A DNA stretch of 64,000 nucleotides from RYN-230 sp036509255 (GTDB lineage: Bacteria; Actinomycetota; Actinomycetes; Streptosporangiales; Streptosporangiaceae), in the NCBI GenBank assembly GCA_036509255.1, contig DATCFY010000079.1:1-64000 (forward strand). The letters are read 5' to 3'. A model generated the notes under the pieces. It made no database searches. It was not told the DNA's origin and saw only the letters and a list, made by a program, of their open reading frames with translations. Below, piece after piece: positions 51,295 through 59,909 of the stretch. A program made the translations under genes and the position numbers. Positions within the stretch are counted from its first letter, which is position 1. Each line of letters starts with the position of its first letter.

Positions 51295-52566
51295 TCAGCG
51301 GATGCGGAGCGGAAGGCGCCGCGGGCCGCGGATCTGGCCCGCGGCCCAGGTCACCGCCGACGGGTCCGGCAGGGTGAAGGCGGGGATCCGCTCGAGCCAG
51401 ACTTCGAGCCCGACCCGGAGTTCCATCCGGGCCAGGTGCGAGCCCACGCACCGGTGGATGCCGAGGCCGAACGCGGCGTGCCGGTTGATCTCGCGGTCGA
51501 TGATGACGTCACCGGCCTGGTCAAACTGGGCCGGGTCGCGGTTGGCGGCCGGGAACGACAGCAGGACCCAGTCGTCGGCCTTCATGTCGACGCCGTGCCA
51601 GTGCATGTCTTCCTTCACCAGCCTGGCCATGGTGACCGGGGCGTAGGCGCGGAGGAATTCCTCCATCGCCGTCGGCAGCAACCCTGGTTCGGCGACGAGC
51701 CGCTCGCGGTCGCGCGGAGTCCTGGCGAGATGCCACAAGGACGCGCCGATCGCGCTCCAGCTCGTGTCGATGCCCGCGATGAGCAGCAGGGCCATCGTGC
51801 CGACGACGTGCGACGGATCAAGCTTGCGGCCGTAGAGCTCGGCGTTGAGGAGATAGCTGGTGAGGTCCGCACGCGGGTTCTCAAGGTGCTCGTTCACCTG
51901 GGCGAGCAGGTAGTCGAACAGCCTGCCCACGCGGTTGATGCGTTCCTCGGGCGGCAGGTTGATGCCTTCGAGCAGGTTCTCGACGAACTCACGGAACTGC
52001 GGTCCGTCCTCCGGCGGGAAGCCGAGCATGTCGGCGATGACCCGCATCGGGATGTGCTGCGCGTAGTCATGGGCGGCGTCGACGACGTCCCGCCCTTCGA
52101 ACGCGTCGATGAGTGAGTGGCAGAACGCCCTCGTGGCGGGCTCCTGCCTGTGGACCGCGGTCTTGGTGAACGCGGGGAGCAGCAGTTTGCGTGCGTCGTG
52201 GTGGAACGGCGGATCGGAGGAGATGGGTGGCGAGCCGCCGATCGGCGCCAGATCACGCGGCGGCCGGAAGTTGCTCAAGATGATCGACCGGGAAGAGAAC
52301 CGCTCGGTGTCGTAGGCGATCGCCGCGACGTCCTCGTACCGGGTCGGCAGCCATGCGCCGCCGAACCGCCCGGTGTGCGCGATCGGGCACCGCTGGCGCA
52401 GCTCGTCCTGGATGGGGTAGGGGTCGGCGGACCACTCAGGCTCGAGATGCGAGAAGTCGGTCGCCCAGTCCGAGACCGGGCCGGTAATGATCTCGCTGCG
52501 CGTGCCGACGGGCTCATCCTCCTCCGCCTCCCGGAAGTCCTGGCTGAAACGATCATCGACGGGCAT
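51295..52566 (-). CDS. Cytochrome P450
   Basis: 423 residues. I-helix LLLIAGIDTSWSAIGASLWH (AGxDTS), ExxR helix MEEFLRAYAPV (E-x-x-R), PERF-like region DREINRHAAFG and the heme loop FGLGIHRCVGSHLARMELRV with the axial Cys. No membrane anchor, so soluble, class I type (needs ferredoxin). The ferredoxin gene ends 2 bases before the P450 start (TGACATG junction), giving translational coupling. Likely monooxygenase of a specialised or xenobiotic substrate. Confidence 0.97.
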   Translation of the reverse strand: MPVDDRFSQDFREAEEDEPVGTRSEIITGPVSDWATDFSHLEPEWSADPYPIQDELRQRCPIAHTGRFGGAWLPTRYEDVAAIAYDTERFSSRSIILSNFRPPRDLAPIGGSPPISSDPPFHHDARKLLLPAFTKTAVHRQEPATRAFCHSLIDAFEGRDVVDAAHDYAQHIPMRVIADMLGFPPEDGPQFREFVENLLEGINLPPEERINRVGRLFDYLLAQVNEHLENPRADLTSYLLNAELYGRKLDPSHVVGTMALLLIAGIDTSWSAIGASLWHLARTPRDRERLVAEPGLLPTAMEEFLRAYAPVTMARLVKEDMHWHGVDMKADDWVLLSFPAANRDPAQFDQAGDVIIDREINRHAAFGLGIHRCVGSHLARMELRVGLEVWLERIPAFTLPDPSAVTWAAGQIRGPRRLPLRIR

Positions 52567-52567
52567 G

Positions 52568-52768
52568 TCACGCTCCCTGGGTCAGGGTGATCGCCCGTTC
52601 CGGGCAGTTCGCGGCCGCGAGGCGTGCCTCATCCTCCTGCCCGGGCGGCACCAGGCCGCCGCCGAGGACCTGGCCATAGCCTTCGTCGTCGTCGCCGAAC
52701 AATCCCGGGGCGATGTCGTAGCAGCGGCCGTGACCCTGGCAGCGCCCGGAGTCGATCTGGATCTTCAC
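52568..52768 (-). CDS. [3Fe-4S]-type ferredoxin
   Basis: 66 residues from a GTG at 52768. VKIQIDSGRCQGHGRCYDIA, LFGDDDEGYGQVLGG and LAAANCPERAITLTQGA provide the C-x2-x-x-x2-C pattern (CQGHGRC) and a final CP, the arrangement of P450-partner ferredoxins that carry one [3Fe-4S] cluster (the middle Cys position is His). It delivers electrons to the P450. GTGA at 52765-52768 overlaps the TetR stop, so the three genes are one operon. Confidence 0.93.
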   Translation of the reverse strand: MKIQIDSGRCQGHGRCYDIAPGLFGDDDEGYGQVLGGGLVPPGQEDEARLAAANCPERAITLTQGA

Positions 52769-53382
52769 TGTGCTGCTCCTGTTTCTGCGGTAAGGCCGGC
52801 TGGGGCGAAAGCGGCTGCCACCCGGGAGAGGAGCGCGACCCACTCTTCCTCCCCGACCGCGTGCAGGTCTGGAGTGATGAGCGCGCTGCCCATGACGAGC
52901 AGCAGGCAGAAGTGCGCGAGCGCCTCCGGCGACAGGGCCGGGTCAAGCTCGCCGCCGTCCTGGGCGCAGCGCATGAGCCCGGCGAGCCAGTCGGCGCGTT
53001 CGCTGACGTAGTCGCGCATCGGCCGGGCGACATCCTCGTCCCGCCGGGCGGCGACCAGTGCCTCGACCATCAGGTAGCCACGGGCGTCGCGGCGGCGGGG
53101 GAGCCGCCGCCCGATGAGGAGAAGCAGGTCGGTGAGGCGCACGCCGGGTTCGGCGGCGAACACGTCGGCGAGCAGCCCCCGCCCGTGCGTCCGCAAGGCG
53201 TCCACCAGCAGGTCTGCTTTCGAGGCAAAGTGCGCGTAGAGCGCGCCGTTGCTCACACCCGCGGCCGCCGCGATGCCGGCCACCCGGGTGCCGTCGAACC
53301 CCCGGTCGGCGAACACGTCGGCGGCGGCCCGCAGCAGGCGCTCACGGGTCTCGGCGGCGGTGACACCCGCGATGCGGCCCAT
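52765..53382 (-). CDS. TetR-family regulator of the P450 operon
   Basis: 205 residues from ATG 53382. Helix-turn-helix TRERLLRAAADVFADRGFDG, TRVAGIAAAAGVSNGALYAH, FASKADLLVDALRTHGRGLL; C-terminal ligand domain follows. Part of the TetR-ferredoxin-P450 operon through a 4-bp GTGA overlap. Its promoter overlaps an 8-bp palindrome, so autorepression and release by a P450 substrate is the natural model (inference). A longer version beginning at ATG 53406 would add eight hydrophobic residues and is less likely. Confidence 0.93.
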   Translation of the reverse strand: MGRIAGVTAAETRERLLRAAADVFADRGFDGTRVAGIAAAAGVSNGALYAHFASKADLLVDALRTHGRGLLADVFAAEPGVRLTDLLLLIGRRLPRRRDARGYLMVEALVAARRDEDVARPMRDYVSERADWLAGLMRCAQDGGELDPALSPEALAHFCLLLVMGSALITPDLHAVGEEEWVALLSRVAAAFAPAGLTAETGAAQ

Positions 53383-53389
53383 GACGAAA

Positions 53390-53418
53390 ATTAAAAGAAC
53401 GTTCATATGATTCGTCAA
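53390..53418 (-). promoter_or_regulatory. Promoter/operator of the TetR-ferredoxin-P450 operon (leaderless)
   Basis: On the minus strand TTGACG (53418-53413) and TTTAAT (53395-53390) are 17 bases apart. The ATG of TetR begins at 53382, 7 bases beyond the -10 box, so the transcript starts about at the start codon. The spacer contains GAACGTTC (53397-53404), a perfect palindrome suited to TetR binding. Confidence 0.65.
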
Positions 53419-53435
53419 GGGGAGCCGCCCGCGCC

Positions 53436-54386
53436 TCAGGTGACCTTCTTGTCCTTGCCCAGCGACTGCGGCACGACGAGGGCGCGCAGAGTAGGAGTCG
53501 CCGCGATGGCGGCCGCTCCGACCAGGGTGGCGAGACTGATGTACTGGGTGAGGGTCCCCTCCCAATCAGGCTTGGCCAGCACCTGGACGTTGACGATGGG
53601 GATGGTGGCCGCCAGCAGAACCGCCAGGCAGAGAGCAAGATGCCTGAAGAAGTACCCCTGATTAGTTGGCCTGCCCCCGTCGATGTTGTGCAGCAGCCAG
53701 GCCCAGATGAAGCCGAAGAATGCGGCGATGAAGCCGAAGGCCAGGACGAAGTTCCGGTTCTGGTACTCGATGTGCACGTGTACGGGCACATTGGCGCCCT
53801 GCACCGTGCTGGAGTCCAGGGCCACGGCCCCAGAATAGAGCCCGGCGTCGCTTGAGTGACGGTAGTGGGGCGCAATCAGGACCCAGACGGTGGCGTGAGT
53901 CCCGTCGTTATTTACTCGCGCCCAGCTGACAGTCTGATTCCCCGGCAAGGTGACCCCGCCGCTGCGGGTGAATTCCCCTGGCTCCATGGGCAGGATACTG
54001 CCCGGGCAGAGCTTGCCCTTCTGGACGAGCAGGGGTGCCGTCCGGCCCACCTCCCGGTCCCCATTCTGGCCAATGTAGATATTCAGGATCGCGCCTGCGC
54101 CTGATGCAGGGCTTATCGTCAGAGGCTTCGCCGCCGACCCGTGTGCTGCTTGCTGGCACCTGATGGCCCGTTCCGCGGACTTCGGCACGGTGAGCGGCGC
54201 TTTGTCGAAGTTCCCGGACAGCGGTCCCCCGTAGAAGGTGACCGCACCCGCGGCCGCCACGAAGATGAAGATCAGAACGAACGCGAAGGTCGCCCGGTAC
54301 TTCCTGGCTGGGTTAAGCAAGCGAGCCAGTCCGGTATCAGTAGTGGTCTCTGGCCCGCCCGGTCGCTGCGCTGACGCCATCCCCAA
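53436..54386 (-). CDS. Membrane protein with large extracytoplasmic domain
   Basis: 316 residues. An N-terminal helix (FAFVLIFIFVAAAGAVTFYG, 35-54), an external domain of about 165 residues with two Cys (AIRCQQA, GKLCPGS) and beta-rich sequence (LNIYIGQNGDREVGR), then three helices: FVLAFGFIAAFFGFIWAWLL, LALCLAVLLAATIPIVNVQV and ISLATLVGAAAIAATPTLR. Family not recognised. An alternative start is Met3. No clear Shine-Dalgarno sequence; the last 60 codons are ordinary for the genome. Confidence 0.65.
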   Translation of the reverse strand: MGMASAQRPGGPETTTDTGLARLLNPARKYRATFAFVLIFIFVAAAGAVTFYGGPLSGNFDKAPLTVPKSAERAIRCQQAAHGSAAKPLTISPASGAGAILNIYIGQNGDREVGRTAPLLVQKGKLCPGSILPMEPGEFTRSGGVTLPGNQTVSWARVNNDGTHATVWVLIAPHYRHSSDAGLYSGAVALDSSTVQGANVPVHVHIEYQNRNFVLAFGFIAAFFGFIWAWLLHNIDGGRPTNQGYFFRHLALCLAVLLAATIPIVNVQVLAKPDWEGTLTQYISLATLVGAAAIAATPTLRALVVPQSLGKDKKVT

Positions 54387-54498
54387 CCCCCCAAGGCAGC
54401 GGCGGGTTTATCGCCGCGTATATGAGAAGACGCCTGATGCCCGGTTCAGGATCACACGGGGTAAGCGGCATGATCGGCTCCTCGGTAGAGTCCAGGAC

Positions 54499-55056
54499 GT
54501 GGATCAGCAGCGGGACGGGGCCAGGGCGACGACGATTGTTCGTGTCGCGGAGGCCGAGATCGGCGGGGATCTGAGACAGCAGCTGCAGGCGCTGCTGCAG
54601 ATGTGCTTCCCCGGATATCCGGACCGGAGTTACTTCAAGCTCCCACCCCATTTCCGGTATCTGGCGATGACCAATGGTGAGCTGGCGGCACAGATGGGCG
54701 TGGAACTGCGGGTGATCCGGGTCGGCGGCAACGTCCTGCGGACATTCGGAGTCGTCGACCTGTGTGTCAGGGCGAGTGAAAGGTCACACGGCCTGGCTGG
54801 CAGGCTGCTGGCCGACGTGACCGAACTCGCGCGTTCCTGCGGAATCGACTTTGTTGTCCTCTTCGCAGACGACGGCCGGCTCTACACCCGTCACGGCTGG
54901 GCAGGCGCTGACAACCCCTGTTCCTGGGTGAAGATCCACGATCACACCACACTGGGGCTGGCGGCAGCGCAGAATACTCACTCCCTGATGGTCAAAGCGA
55001 TTGGGTACCATCCTTGGCCCGAGGGCGACGTGGATTTGCTCGGCCACTTGTTCTGA
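54499..55056 (+). CDS. GNAT-family N-acetyltransferase
   Basis: 185 residues from GTG 54499. IGGDLRQQLQALLQMCFPGY, RYLAMTNGELAAQMGVELRV, IRVGGNVLRTFGVVDLCVRA, then the acetyl-CoA site SERSHGLAGRLLADVTELAR and FVVLFADDGRLYTRHGWAGA. The pattern (R/Q-x-x-G-x-A with FADDxRLY) resembles the aminoglycoside 2'-N-acetyltransferase-like branch. The GTG sits seven bases after TAGAGT (54486-54491), again suggesting a leaderless message. Immediately upstream of the GH16 gene on the same strand. Confidence 0.8.
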   Translation: MDQQRDGARATTIVRVAEAEIGGDLRQQLQALLQMCFPGYPDRSYFKLPPHFRYLAMTNGELAAQMGVELRVIRVGGNVLRTFGVVDLCVRASERSHGLAGRLLADVTELARSCGIDFVVLFADDGRLYTRHGWAGADNPCSWVKIHDHTTLGLAAAQNTHSLMVKAIGYHPWPEGDVDLLGHLF

Positions 55057-55102
55057 CGTGGACAGCAGCGCCACCGGCAGCATCTGGGAGCAGGAGGCGG
55101 GA

Positions 55103-55873
55103 ATGAGCGATCGCGTTCCGGGGCGGTCCCTGGCCTGGTCGGAGGAGTTCGACGGGGACGCGGGTGCGCCGCCAGACCCGCGGAACTGGCAGCTGGAAAC
55201 CGGCGGCGGCGGGTGGGGGAACCAGGAACTGCAGTACTACACCGGGGGCACCGAGAACGCGTCCCTCGACGGCGCCGGCCACCTCGCTATCGTCGTGCGC
55301 CAGCCAGATCCGGTGGCGCGGAAAGACCGTTATGGAGGGTACGCGTATACGTCCGCGCGGCTGATCAGCAAGGGGCGGGTCGCCCTGCGCTACGGGCTGG
55401 TGGAAGCCCGGATCCAGATCCCCGATGGCCGCGGGATCTGGCCCGCGTTCTGGATGCTCGGGCAGGACATCGACGAGGCAGGATGGCCGCAGTGCGGTGA
55501 GGTCGACATCATGGAAATTCTCGGCCAGGATCCCGCGGTCCTGCACGCGACCGCGCACGGGCCGGGGTACTCGGGAGCCGCCGGCGTCCACTCCTCGCAT
55601 CGCGCCCGCACCAGCCTCGCGGGCGGCTTCCACGTGTACGCCGTCGCCTGGGAACCCGGCCGGATCCGCTGGTACCTCGATGGCGAGATGTACGCGTCGG
55701 CAGCGCGTCGCGATGTGCGGAGGAAGCCCTGGGTCTTCGACCACGACTTCTTCCTGGTGATCAACGTGGCCGTCGGCGGGACCTTCCCCGGGAACCCGGA
55801 CCGCTCACTGGCTTTCCCGAGGACCATGCTGGTCGACTACGTCCGCCATTACACGGCGCCCGCGCCTGGGTGA
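55103..55873 (+). CDS. GH16-family glycoside hydrolase
   Basis: 256 residues from ATG 55103 with GGAGGCGGGA upstream. Catalytic motif CGEVDIMEILG at about 132-142 (E-x-D-x-x-E, nucleophile and acid/base), with WSEEFDG, WQLETGGGGWGNQELQYYTG, ALRYGLVEARIQIPDGRGIW, PAFWMLGQD and YAVAWEPGRIRWYLDGEMYA. This is the beta-jelly-roll GH16 of laminarinase/endo-beta-1,3-glucanase type. No signal peptide is encoded at this start, and none is found upstream in frame, so secretion is not supported by the sequence. Confidence 0.92.
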   Translation: MSDRVPGRSLAWSEEFDGDAGAPPDPRNWQLETGGGGWGNQELQYYTGGTENASLDGAGHLAIVVRQPDPVARKDRYGGYAYTSARLISKGRVALRYGLVEARIQIPDGRGIWPAFWMLGQDIDEAGWPQCGEVDIMEILGQDPAVLHATAHGPGYSGAAGVHSSHRARTSLAGGFHVYAVAWEPGRIRWYLDGEMYASAARRDVRRKPWVFDHDFFLVINVAVGGTFPGNPDRSLAFPRTMLVDYVRHYTAPAPG

Positions 55874-56331
55874 CCAGCCGCTTCAGCGATCGCCCTGATT
55901 CTTTCCAGGGTGACGCGCATGCCGTCCAGGTTGGTGCGCCGCCGGGCCCGCCCGGCGAGCATCCAGTACAGCCGGGTCACCAGGATGTCAGGCAGCTCGA
56001 AGGACTCGGTGACGTCGGCGCCCTCCGCGCGGGGCCGCAGTTGATAGCGCCAGGTGTTCAGCGTCCTGCCGCCGGGCCCGGCCACGGTGAAGGCGAACTC
56101 GCGGCCCGGGTCGCTGGCGATCACCGTGCAGGCGGTCCAGTACACCGGTCCCCGCCCGTTACGCCGGACATGCCCACGGAAACGCACCCCCGTACCGGGC
56201 CCGTCCGCGCCATCGAGCCATTCCGCCTCGAACGTCTCCGGGCTGAACTCCCCGATACGGGTGACATCAGCCACCAGATCCCAGACGCCTCCGGCTGGGG
56301 CTGCCATGTGGACGGTCACCGAGCCTCGCAT
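55849..56331 (-). CDS. SRPBCC-family (polyketide cyclase-like) protein
   Basis: 160 residues: GSVTVHMAAPAGGVWDLVAD, VTRIGEFSPETFEAEWLDGA, FRGHVRRNGRGPVYWTACTV, TLNTWRYQLRPRAEGADVTE and LARRRTNLDGMRVTLERI-like tail (GRARRRTNLDGMRVTLERI). The SRPBCC/START-like fold with GxGTRV (GPGTGVRF) is clear; these bind hydrophobic ligands. Overlaps the 3' end of the convergent GH16 gene by 25 bases. Confidence 0.88.
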   Translation of the reverse strand: MRGSVTVHMAAPAGGVWDLVADVTRIGEFSPETFEAEWLDGADGPGTGVRFRGHVRRNGRGPVYWTACTVIASDPGREFAFTVAGPGGRTLNTWRYQLRPRAEGADVTESFELPDILVTRLYWMLAGRARRRTNLDGMRVTLERIRAIAEAAGHPGAGAV

Positions 56332-56401
56332 ACCACGAGAATAGGCCCGCCCCGCCCGCGAGCCGCAGATCCGGGGTACCCGGCGATCGGCGGAAGAGAA
56401 A

Positions 56402-56665
56402 CTATTCCTCGACGAGAATGACCAGGGTTTCGGGGAGGACGCCGTCGTACGCCATCGCCTGGCTCATCGTCTCGTCCTGCATCGCGGCCATGACCCTGTC
56501 CATGTCGGCCACATCCATGAGAATCGCAACCCTGGTCGGGTTCTGCGGGTCGACGAAGGTGCGGATGTTAGTCACCCCGAGCGGCCCGAATACTTCTTCG
56601 CGCCGCGTTGAGGCGAGCCAGTGATCCTTGTCCTTCACGTCATGATGGGCGATTACGGTCGGCAT
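56402..56665 (-). CDS. Small conserved-looking hypothetical protein
   Basis: 87 residues: VIAHHDVKDKDHWLASTRRE, VFGPLGVTNIRTFVDPQNPT, RVAILMDVADMDRVMAAMQD and YDGVLPETLVILVEE. An alternating beta-alpha-beta pattern suggests a dimeric alpha+beta barrel-like (ABM-type) fold, but the family is not recognised. ATG 56665 is preceded by GGGGGAAACC, and the gene stands alone. Confidence 0.72.
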   Translation of the reverse strand: MPTVIAHHDVKDKDHWLASTRREEVFGPLGVTNIRTFVDPQNPTRVAILMDVADMDRVMAAMQDETMSQAMAYDGVLPETLVILVEE

Positions 56666-56830
56666 GGTTTCCCCCTCGGATTCACCTGGCCAGTGGTTTT
56701 ACCCTGGCGCGCCGACCCTACACCCAGGTGCCGAATTTCTGTACTGGCAAATCATCCGGACAGGCGACAAGGGCGGGGGAGTGCAGGCGATTGAGCAGAG
56801 GCAGAATTTCTCATTTCTTCCGCGGGTGAA

Positions 56831-57119
56831 GGCATACGCGCCAGGCGGGCACTACGAGCAACCGCTTCAGCTTCCGCGATGTCGAGCTGGCCCAGATCGG
56901 GCCGGTCCTGCCGCTCGGCGGGAACACCCCGGCTACCAGGGACCGGGTGGCGACCATCCTGGTCCGCCAGCTCCAGCCCGTTATCGCGGCGGTCGAGGAG
57001 GCGGGCGGCCAGATCATCGAGGGGCTGTCCCCAGCGCCCAGCGGCGCCGGCTCATCGCGCGCCACCCGGACGGTTCCGTCTTCGAGTACATCGAGGCGGC
57101 GACCGTCGCCGGGGAGTAA
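56831..57119 (+). pseudogene. VOC-family relic with frameshift and no start
   Basis: The frame from about 56831 encodes NRFSFRDVELAQIGPVLPLG, TRDRVATILVRQLQPVIAAV and EEAGGQIIEGLSPAPSG, and then the frame shifts near 57045 to RLIARHPDGSVFEYIEAATV, ending at TAA 57119. Together these reproduce the second half of a VOC (glyoxalase-like) protein. A stop codon lies directly before the first residue and no start codon exists. It is a truncated, frameshifted remnant. Confidence 0.7.
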
Positions 57120-57459
57120 CTGGCTCCTGTGGCTGACGTGACGGATGGGGCGCGGTTGATTAACAGCTGTCACTTCTGTTTCTTTATTCACAAAGGTGGG
57201 CCCTGTCCCCGAGTCTGTCATCAGGTCAGGTACTTATCACCGAACGACAGGGTTATCTTGCTGCGCGTTCATTACCTGTCCTGCGCTCGCTTGCCTCCCA
57301 GGCTTAGCCAGTCTGGCTGTATCCCGGCAGACGGGGGCAGAGGTATTGTCTGGGGGAGGAACGGGGGAAAAGGTAGCTAGCTCGTATCTCTTGTTTAAGG
57401 TGGCCCCGCGAATTGCCCGTTGCCCCGAAAGCCGTCTCCCGCATTAGCGGGGATGCGCA
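57120..57459. other. Upstream region of the cvnA-like gene
   Basis: About 340 bp without a supported gene. It is less GC-rich than the rest, with TTAACAGCTGTCACTTCTG-like AT-rich stretches near 57158-57176 and GTTTAAGG near 57395. GCGGGGATGCGCA leads into the ATG at 57460. Probably the promoter region of the sensor-kinase/roadblock pair; no confident -35/-10 pair or palindrome was found. Confidence 0.5.
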
Positions 57460-59898
57460 ATGAGCCAGTCCCGTGCTGCTGATGCCGCACCACCCGGCGT
57501 CCGGCCTGCCCAGCGTGGCGCGGCGCTGGCGCCCCGGAACTGGCGGCTGGCCGGCCGCCTGATCGCCCTGGTGGCTATCCCGACCATGCTGGGCCTGGCG
57601 CTCACCGGGCTGCGGGTCACCGACTCGATGCGCAGCGCGGAGGCGTATGGCCAGGTGGGGCGCGTTGCTGTGCTCGGCCAGGAGGTCAACGGCTTAGCGC
57701 AGGCGATGGAAGACGAGCGGGCCGACACGGCCGCGTTCATCGCGGCCGGCCGGCCGGCCGCCGGCCTTACGGCCCTGCGCCGCCAGTATGTGATCACCGA
57801 CAGCCGGGCGGGCGCCGTGCGCCGGCTGGCCCGCCAGGTTGGCCGCGACGGCCCGGCCGGGACGCGGGCCGGCGCGGCCTCGGTCCTGGCCAGCATCGCC
57901 GACCTCCCTGAACTGCGCAGGTACGCAGCGCAGGGGCAGGCTCCCGCACTGGCCGTGATCAACCGCTATTCCACGGCGACAGCGGGCCTGTTCCCGATCA
58001 GCGACGGCATCGCTGACCTGAGCGGCAGTCCCACGCTGATGACCAGCGGGCATGCGCTCGCCGCGCTGTCCAGGATGAAAGACCAGGCTTCGGAGCAGCA
58101 GGCCATCCTCGGCGTGGCCCTCGCTGAAGGCCGGTTCGCGCCCGGGGTGCGCACCGCGCTGATCAGCTCCCAGGCGCAACAGGCCAGTGACCTCGTAACG
58201 TTCCGCGCCCTGGCGACTCCCGAGGAGAGCTGGGCCCTCAGCACCACCCTGGCCAGCCCGCTGGCCGGGCAGGCCCAGGCGGTGGAACAGCGCGCGGCAG
58301 CGGCGGGCCCTGGTGCGCTGGTCCTCGGGGCCCCGGCCAGTCGCCAGTGGGGGGACGGGATGTCCTTCACGGTCGGCTGGATGCGCCACGCCGAGCAGCA
58401 GCTGGCGGCCTGGAACGCCGGCTACGGCCGGTCCCTGCAGCGGTCCGCGATGGAGTACGCGATCATCACCGGCGCGGTGGCGCTGGCCATCCTGGCGATC
58501 GTCCTGCTGGCCACCATGATCCTGGCCAGGTCCCTGCTGCGTCCGCTGCGACGGCCGGCCGACGCAGGGTCTGCCCTTGAGATCACCGAGGTCGCCCGCG
58601 CCTTCGACCGGGCCCACCGGGAGGCACTGCGGCTGGCCGGCGAAGCGGCCCGGCAGCACCGCAGTATCAGTGCCATATCCGCCAGTTTCTTCCGGCGCAG
58701 TCATTCCCTGCTGGAACGGCTGCTGCGGCTGCTCGACAGCCTGGAACTCAGTGAGGATGACCCGGGACGGCTGGCCAGCCTGTTCCAGATTGATCATCTG
58801 GCCACCCGGATGCGCCGTAACTCAGACAGCGCCCTCGTCCTCGCGGGGCACGAGACTGCGCGCCCCTGGGCCGAGCCGGCCACCCTGGTGGACGTGCTCC
58901 GGGCGGCGGTGTCCGAGATCGATCAGTACGGCCGGGTGGTGCTGGACATCCAGCCAGGTGTCTCGGTCAGCGGCAGGGCTGTGGCCGACACCGTGCACCT
59001 GCTCGCCGAGCTGCTGGAGAACGCCACCGAGTTCTCGCCCAGGACGACCCAGGTGATCGTGTCCGCGCACCCGGCGCGCGGCGGCTCGCTGATCAGCATC
59101 ACCGACGGCGGAATGGGCATGCCCGAGGAGCATCTCGGGCAGCTCAACTGGCAGCTGGCCCACCCGTCTCCCGCGGACGCGGCGGTCAACCGGCACATGG
59201 GCCTGTTCGCGGTCGCACACCTGGCGGCGCGGCACGGCATCACGGTGGCGCTGAAACAGCCGCCGGACGGGGGGACCACCGCCGAGGTGTACCTACCGGC
59301 CACGCTGATCTCGCCGGACACCGCACCCGGCAGGTGGCCGGCCCCGGCTGGCGAAGTCTTCCGGGTCCGGGGCGGTGGAGCCAAGGACAGGGGTGCGGGC
59401 CCGCTGTCCTCAGCTCCCCGGTTCGCCGACGGGCGAGAGCGCGTCCGGGGGCTGGACACCGGCACCTCCGGTGCCACGCAGCTGGCGCTGGGCGCGCCGC
59501 TGCCGCCCGCCGTCCCGGCCGTCGCCTTCGCCGTGGGCCAGCCGGAGCCTGAGCCGGAGAGGGAGGAACGGGAGAGCGGGGAACGGGAGAGCGCGGAACG
59601 GGGCGGCGCGCTGCCCATCTACGAGTCCGTCGAATCCGATTATCCCCATCCCTTCGGCCGGGACCTGCCCCAGCCCAGCGGGCCGCAAGCCGCGCTGCCG
59701 CAACGGATTCCGCGGGCCCGCCCGGCCAGCGGCACCGCAGCTGGCCAGGCGCCCCGGCCAGCCACGTCGGCTGAATCGGCGGAGATCACGCGGGAACAGC
59801 TGGCCAGCTTCCAGCGGGGTTCCCGCCGGGCCCGGGCCGCAGATCGGGGAGGGGACCGGATCGACCGGGACCCGGATCAGCCGGCCCAGGATCGCTGA
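57460..59898 (+). CDS. cvnA: Conservon-type sensor kinase (CvnA-like)
   Basis: 812 residues. N-terminal helix (RLIALVAIPTMLGLALTGLR), extracytoplasmic sensory region 55-335 of nitrate/nitrite-sensor type, second helix IITGAVALAILAIVLLATMI, HAMP-like linker, a histidine-poor dimerisation region (SISAISASFFRRSHSLLERL) and an HATPase_c domain with N box HLLAELLENATEFSP (about 510-525) and G box ITDGGMGMPEEHLGQ (about 547). A 180-residue disordered tail with Pro/Glu/Arg repeats follows. Conservon A proteins are sensor kinase-like; no phospho-acceptor His is obvious. The gene starts the cvnA-cvnB pair. Confidence 0.9.
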   Translation: MSQSRAADAAPPGVRPAQRGAALAPRNWRLAGRLIALVAIPTMLGLALTGLRVTDSMRSAEAYGQVGRVAVLGQEVNGLAQAMEDERADTAAFIAAGRPAAGLTALRRQYVITDSRAGAVRRLARQVGRDGPAGTRAGAASVLASIADLPELRRYAAQGQAPALAVINRYSTATAGLFPISDGIADLSGSPTLMTSGHALAALSRMKDQASEQQAILGVALAEGRFAPGVRTALISSQAQQASDLVTFRALATPEESWALSTTLASPLAGQAQAVEQRAAAAGPGALVLGAPASRQWGDGMSFTVGWMRHAEQQLAAWNAGYGRSLQRSAMEYAIITGAVALAILAIVLLATMILARSLLRPLRRPADAGSALEITEVARAFDRAHREALRLAGEAARQHRSISAISASFFRRSHSLLERLLRLLDSLELSEDDPGRLASLFQIDHLATRMRRNSDSALVLAGHETARPWAEPATLVDVLRAAVSEIDQYGRVVLDIQPGVSVSGRAVADTVHLLAELLENATEFSPRTTQVIVSAHPARGGSLISITDGGMGMPEEHLGQLNWQLAHPSPADAAVNRHMGLFAVAHLAARHGITVALKQPPDGGTTAEVYLPATLISPDTAPGRWPAPAGEVFRVRGGGAKDRGAGPLSSAPRFADGRERVRGLDTGTSGATQLALGAPLPPAVPAVAFAVGQPEPEPEREERESGERESAERGGALPIYESVESDYPHPFGRDLPQPSGPQAALPQRIPRARPASGTAAGQAPRPATSAESAEITREQLASFQRGSRRARAADRGGDRIDRDPDQPAQDR

Positions 59899-59909
59899 GC
59901 GGCAGTCAC

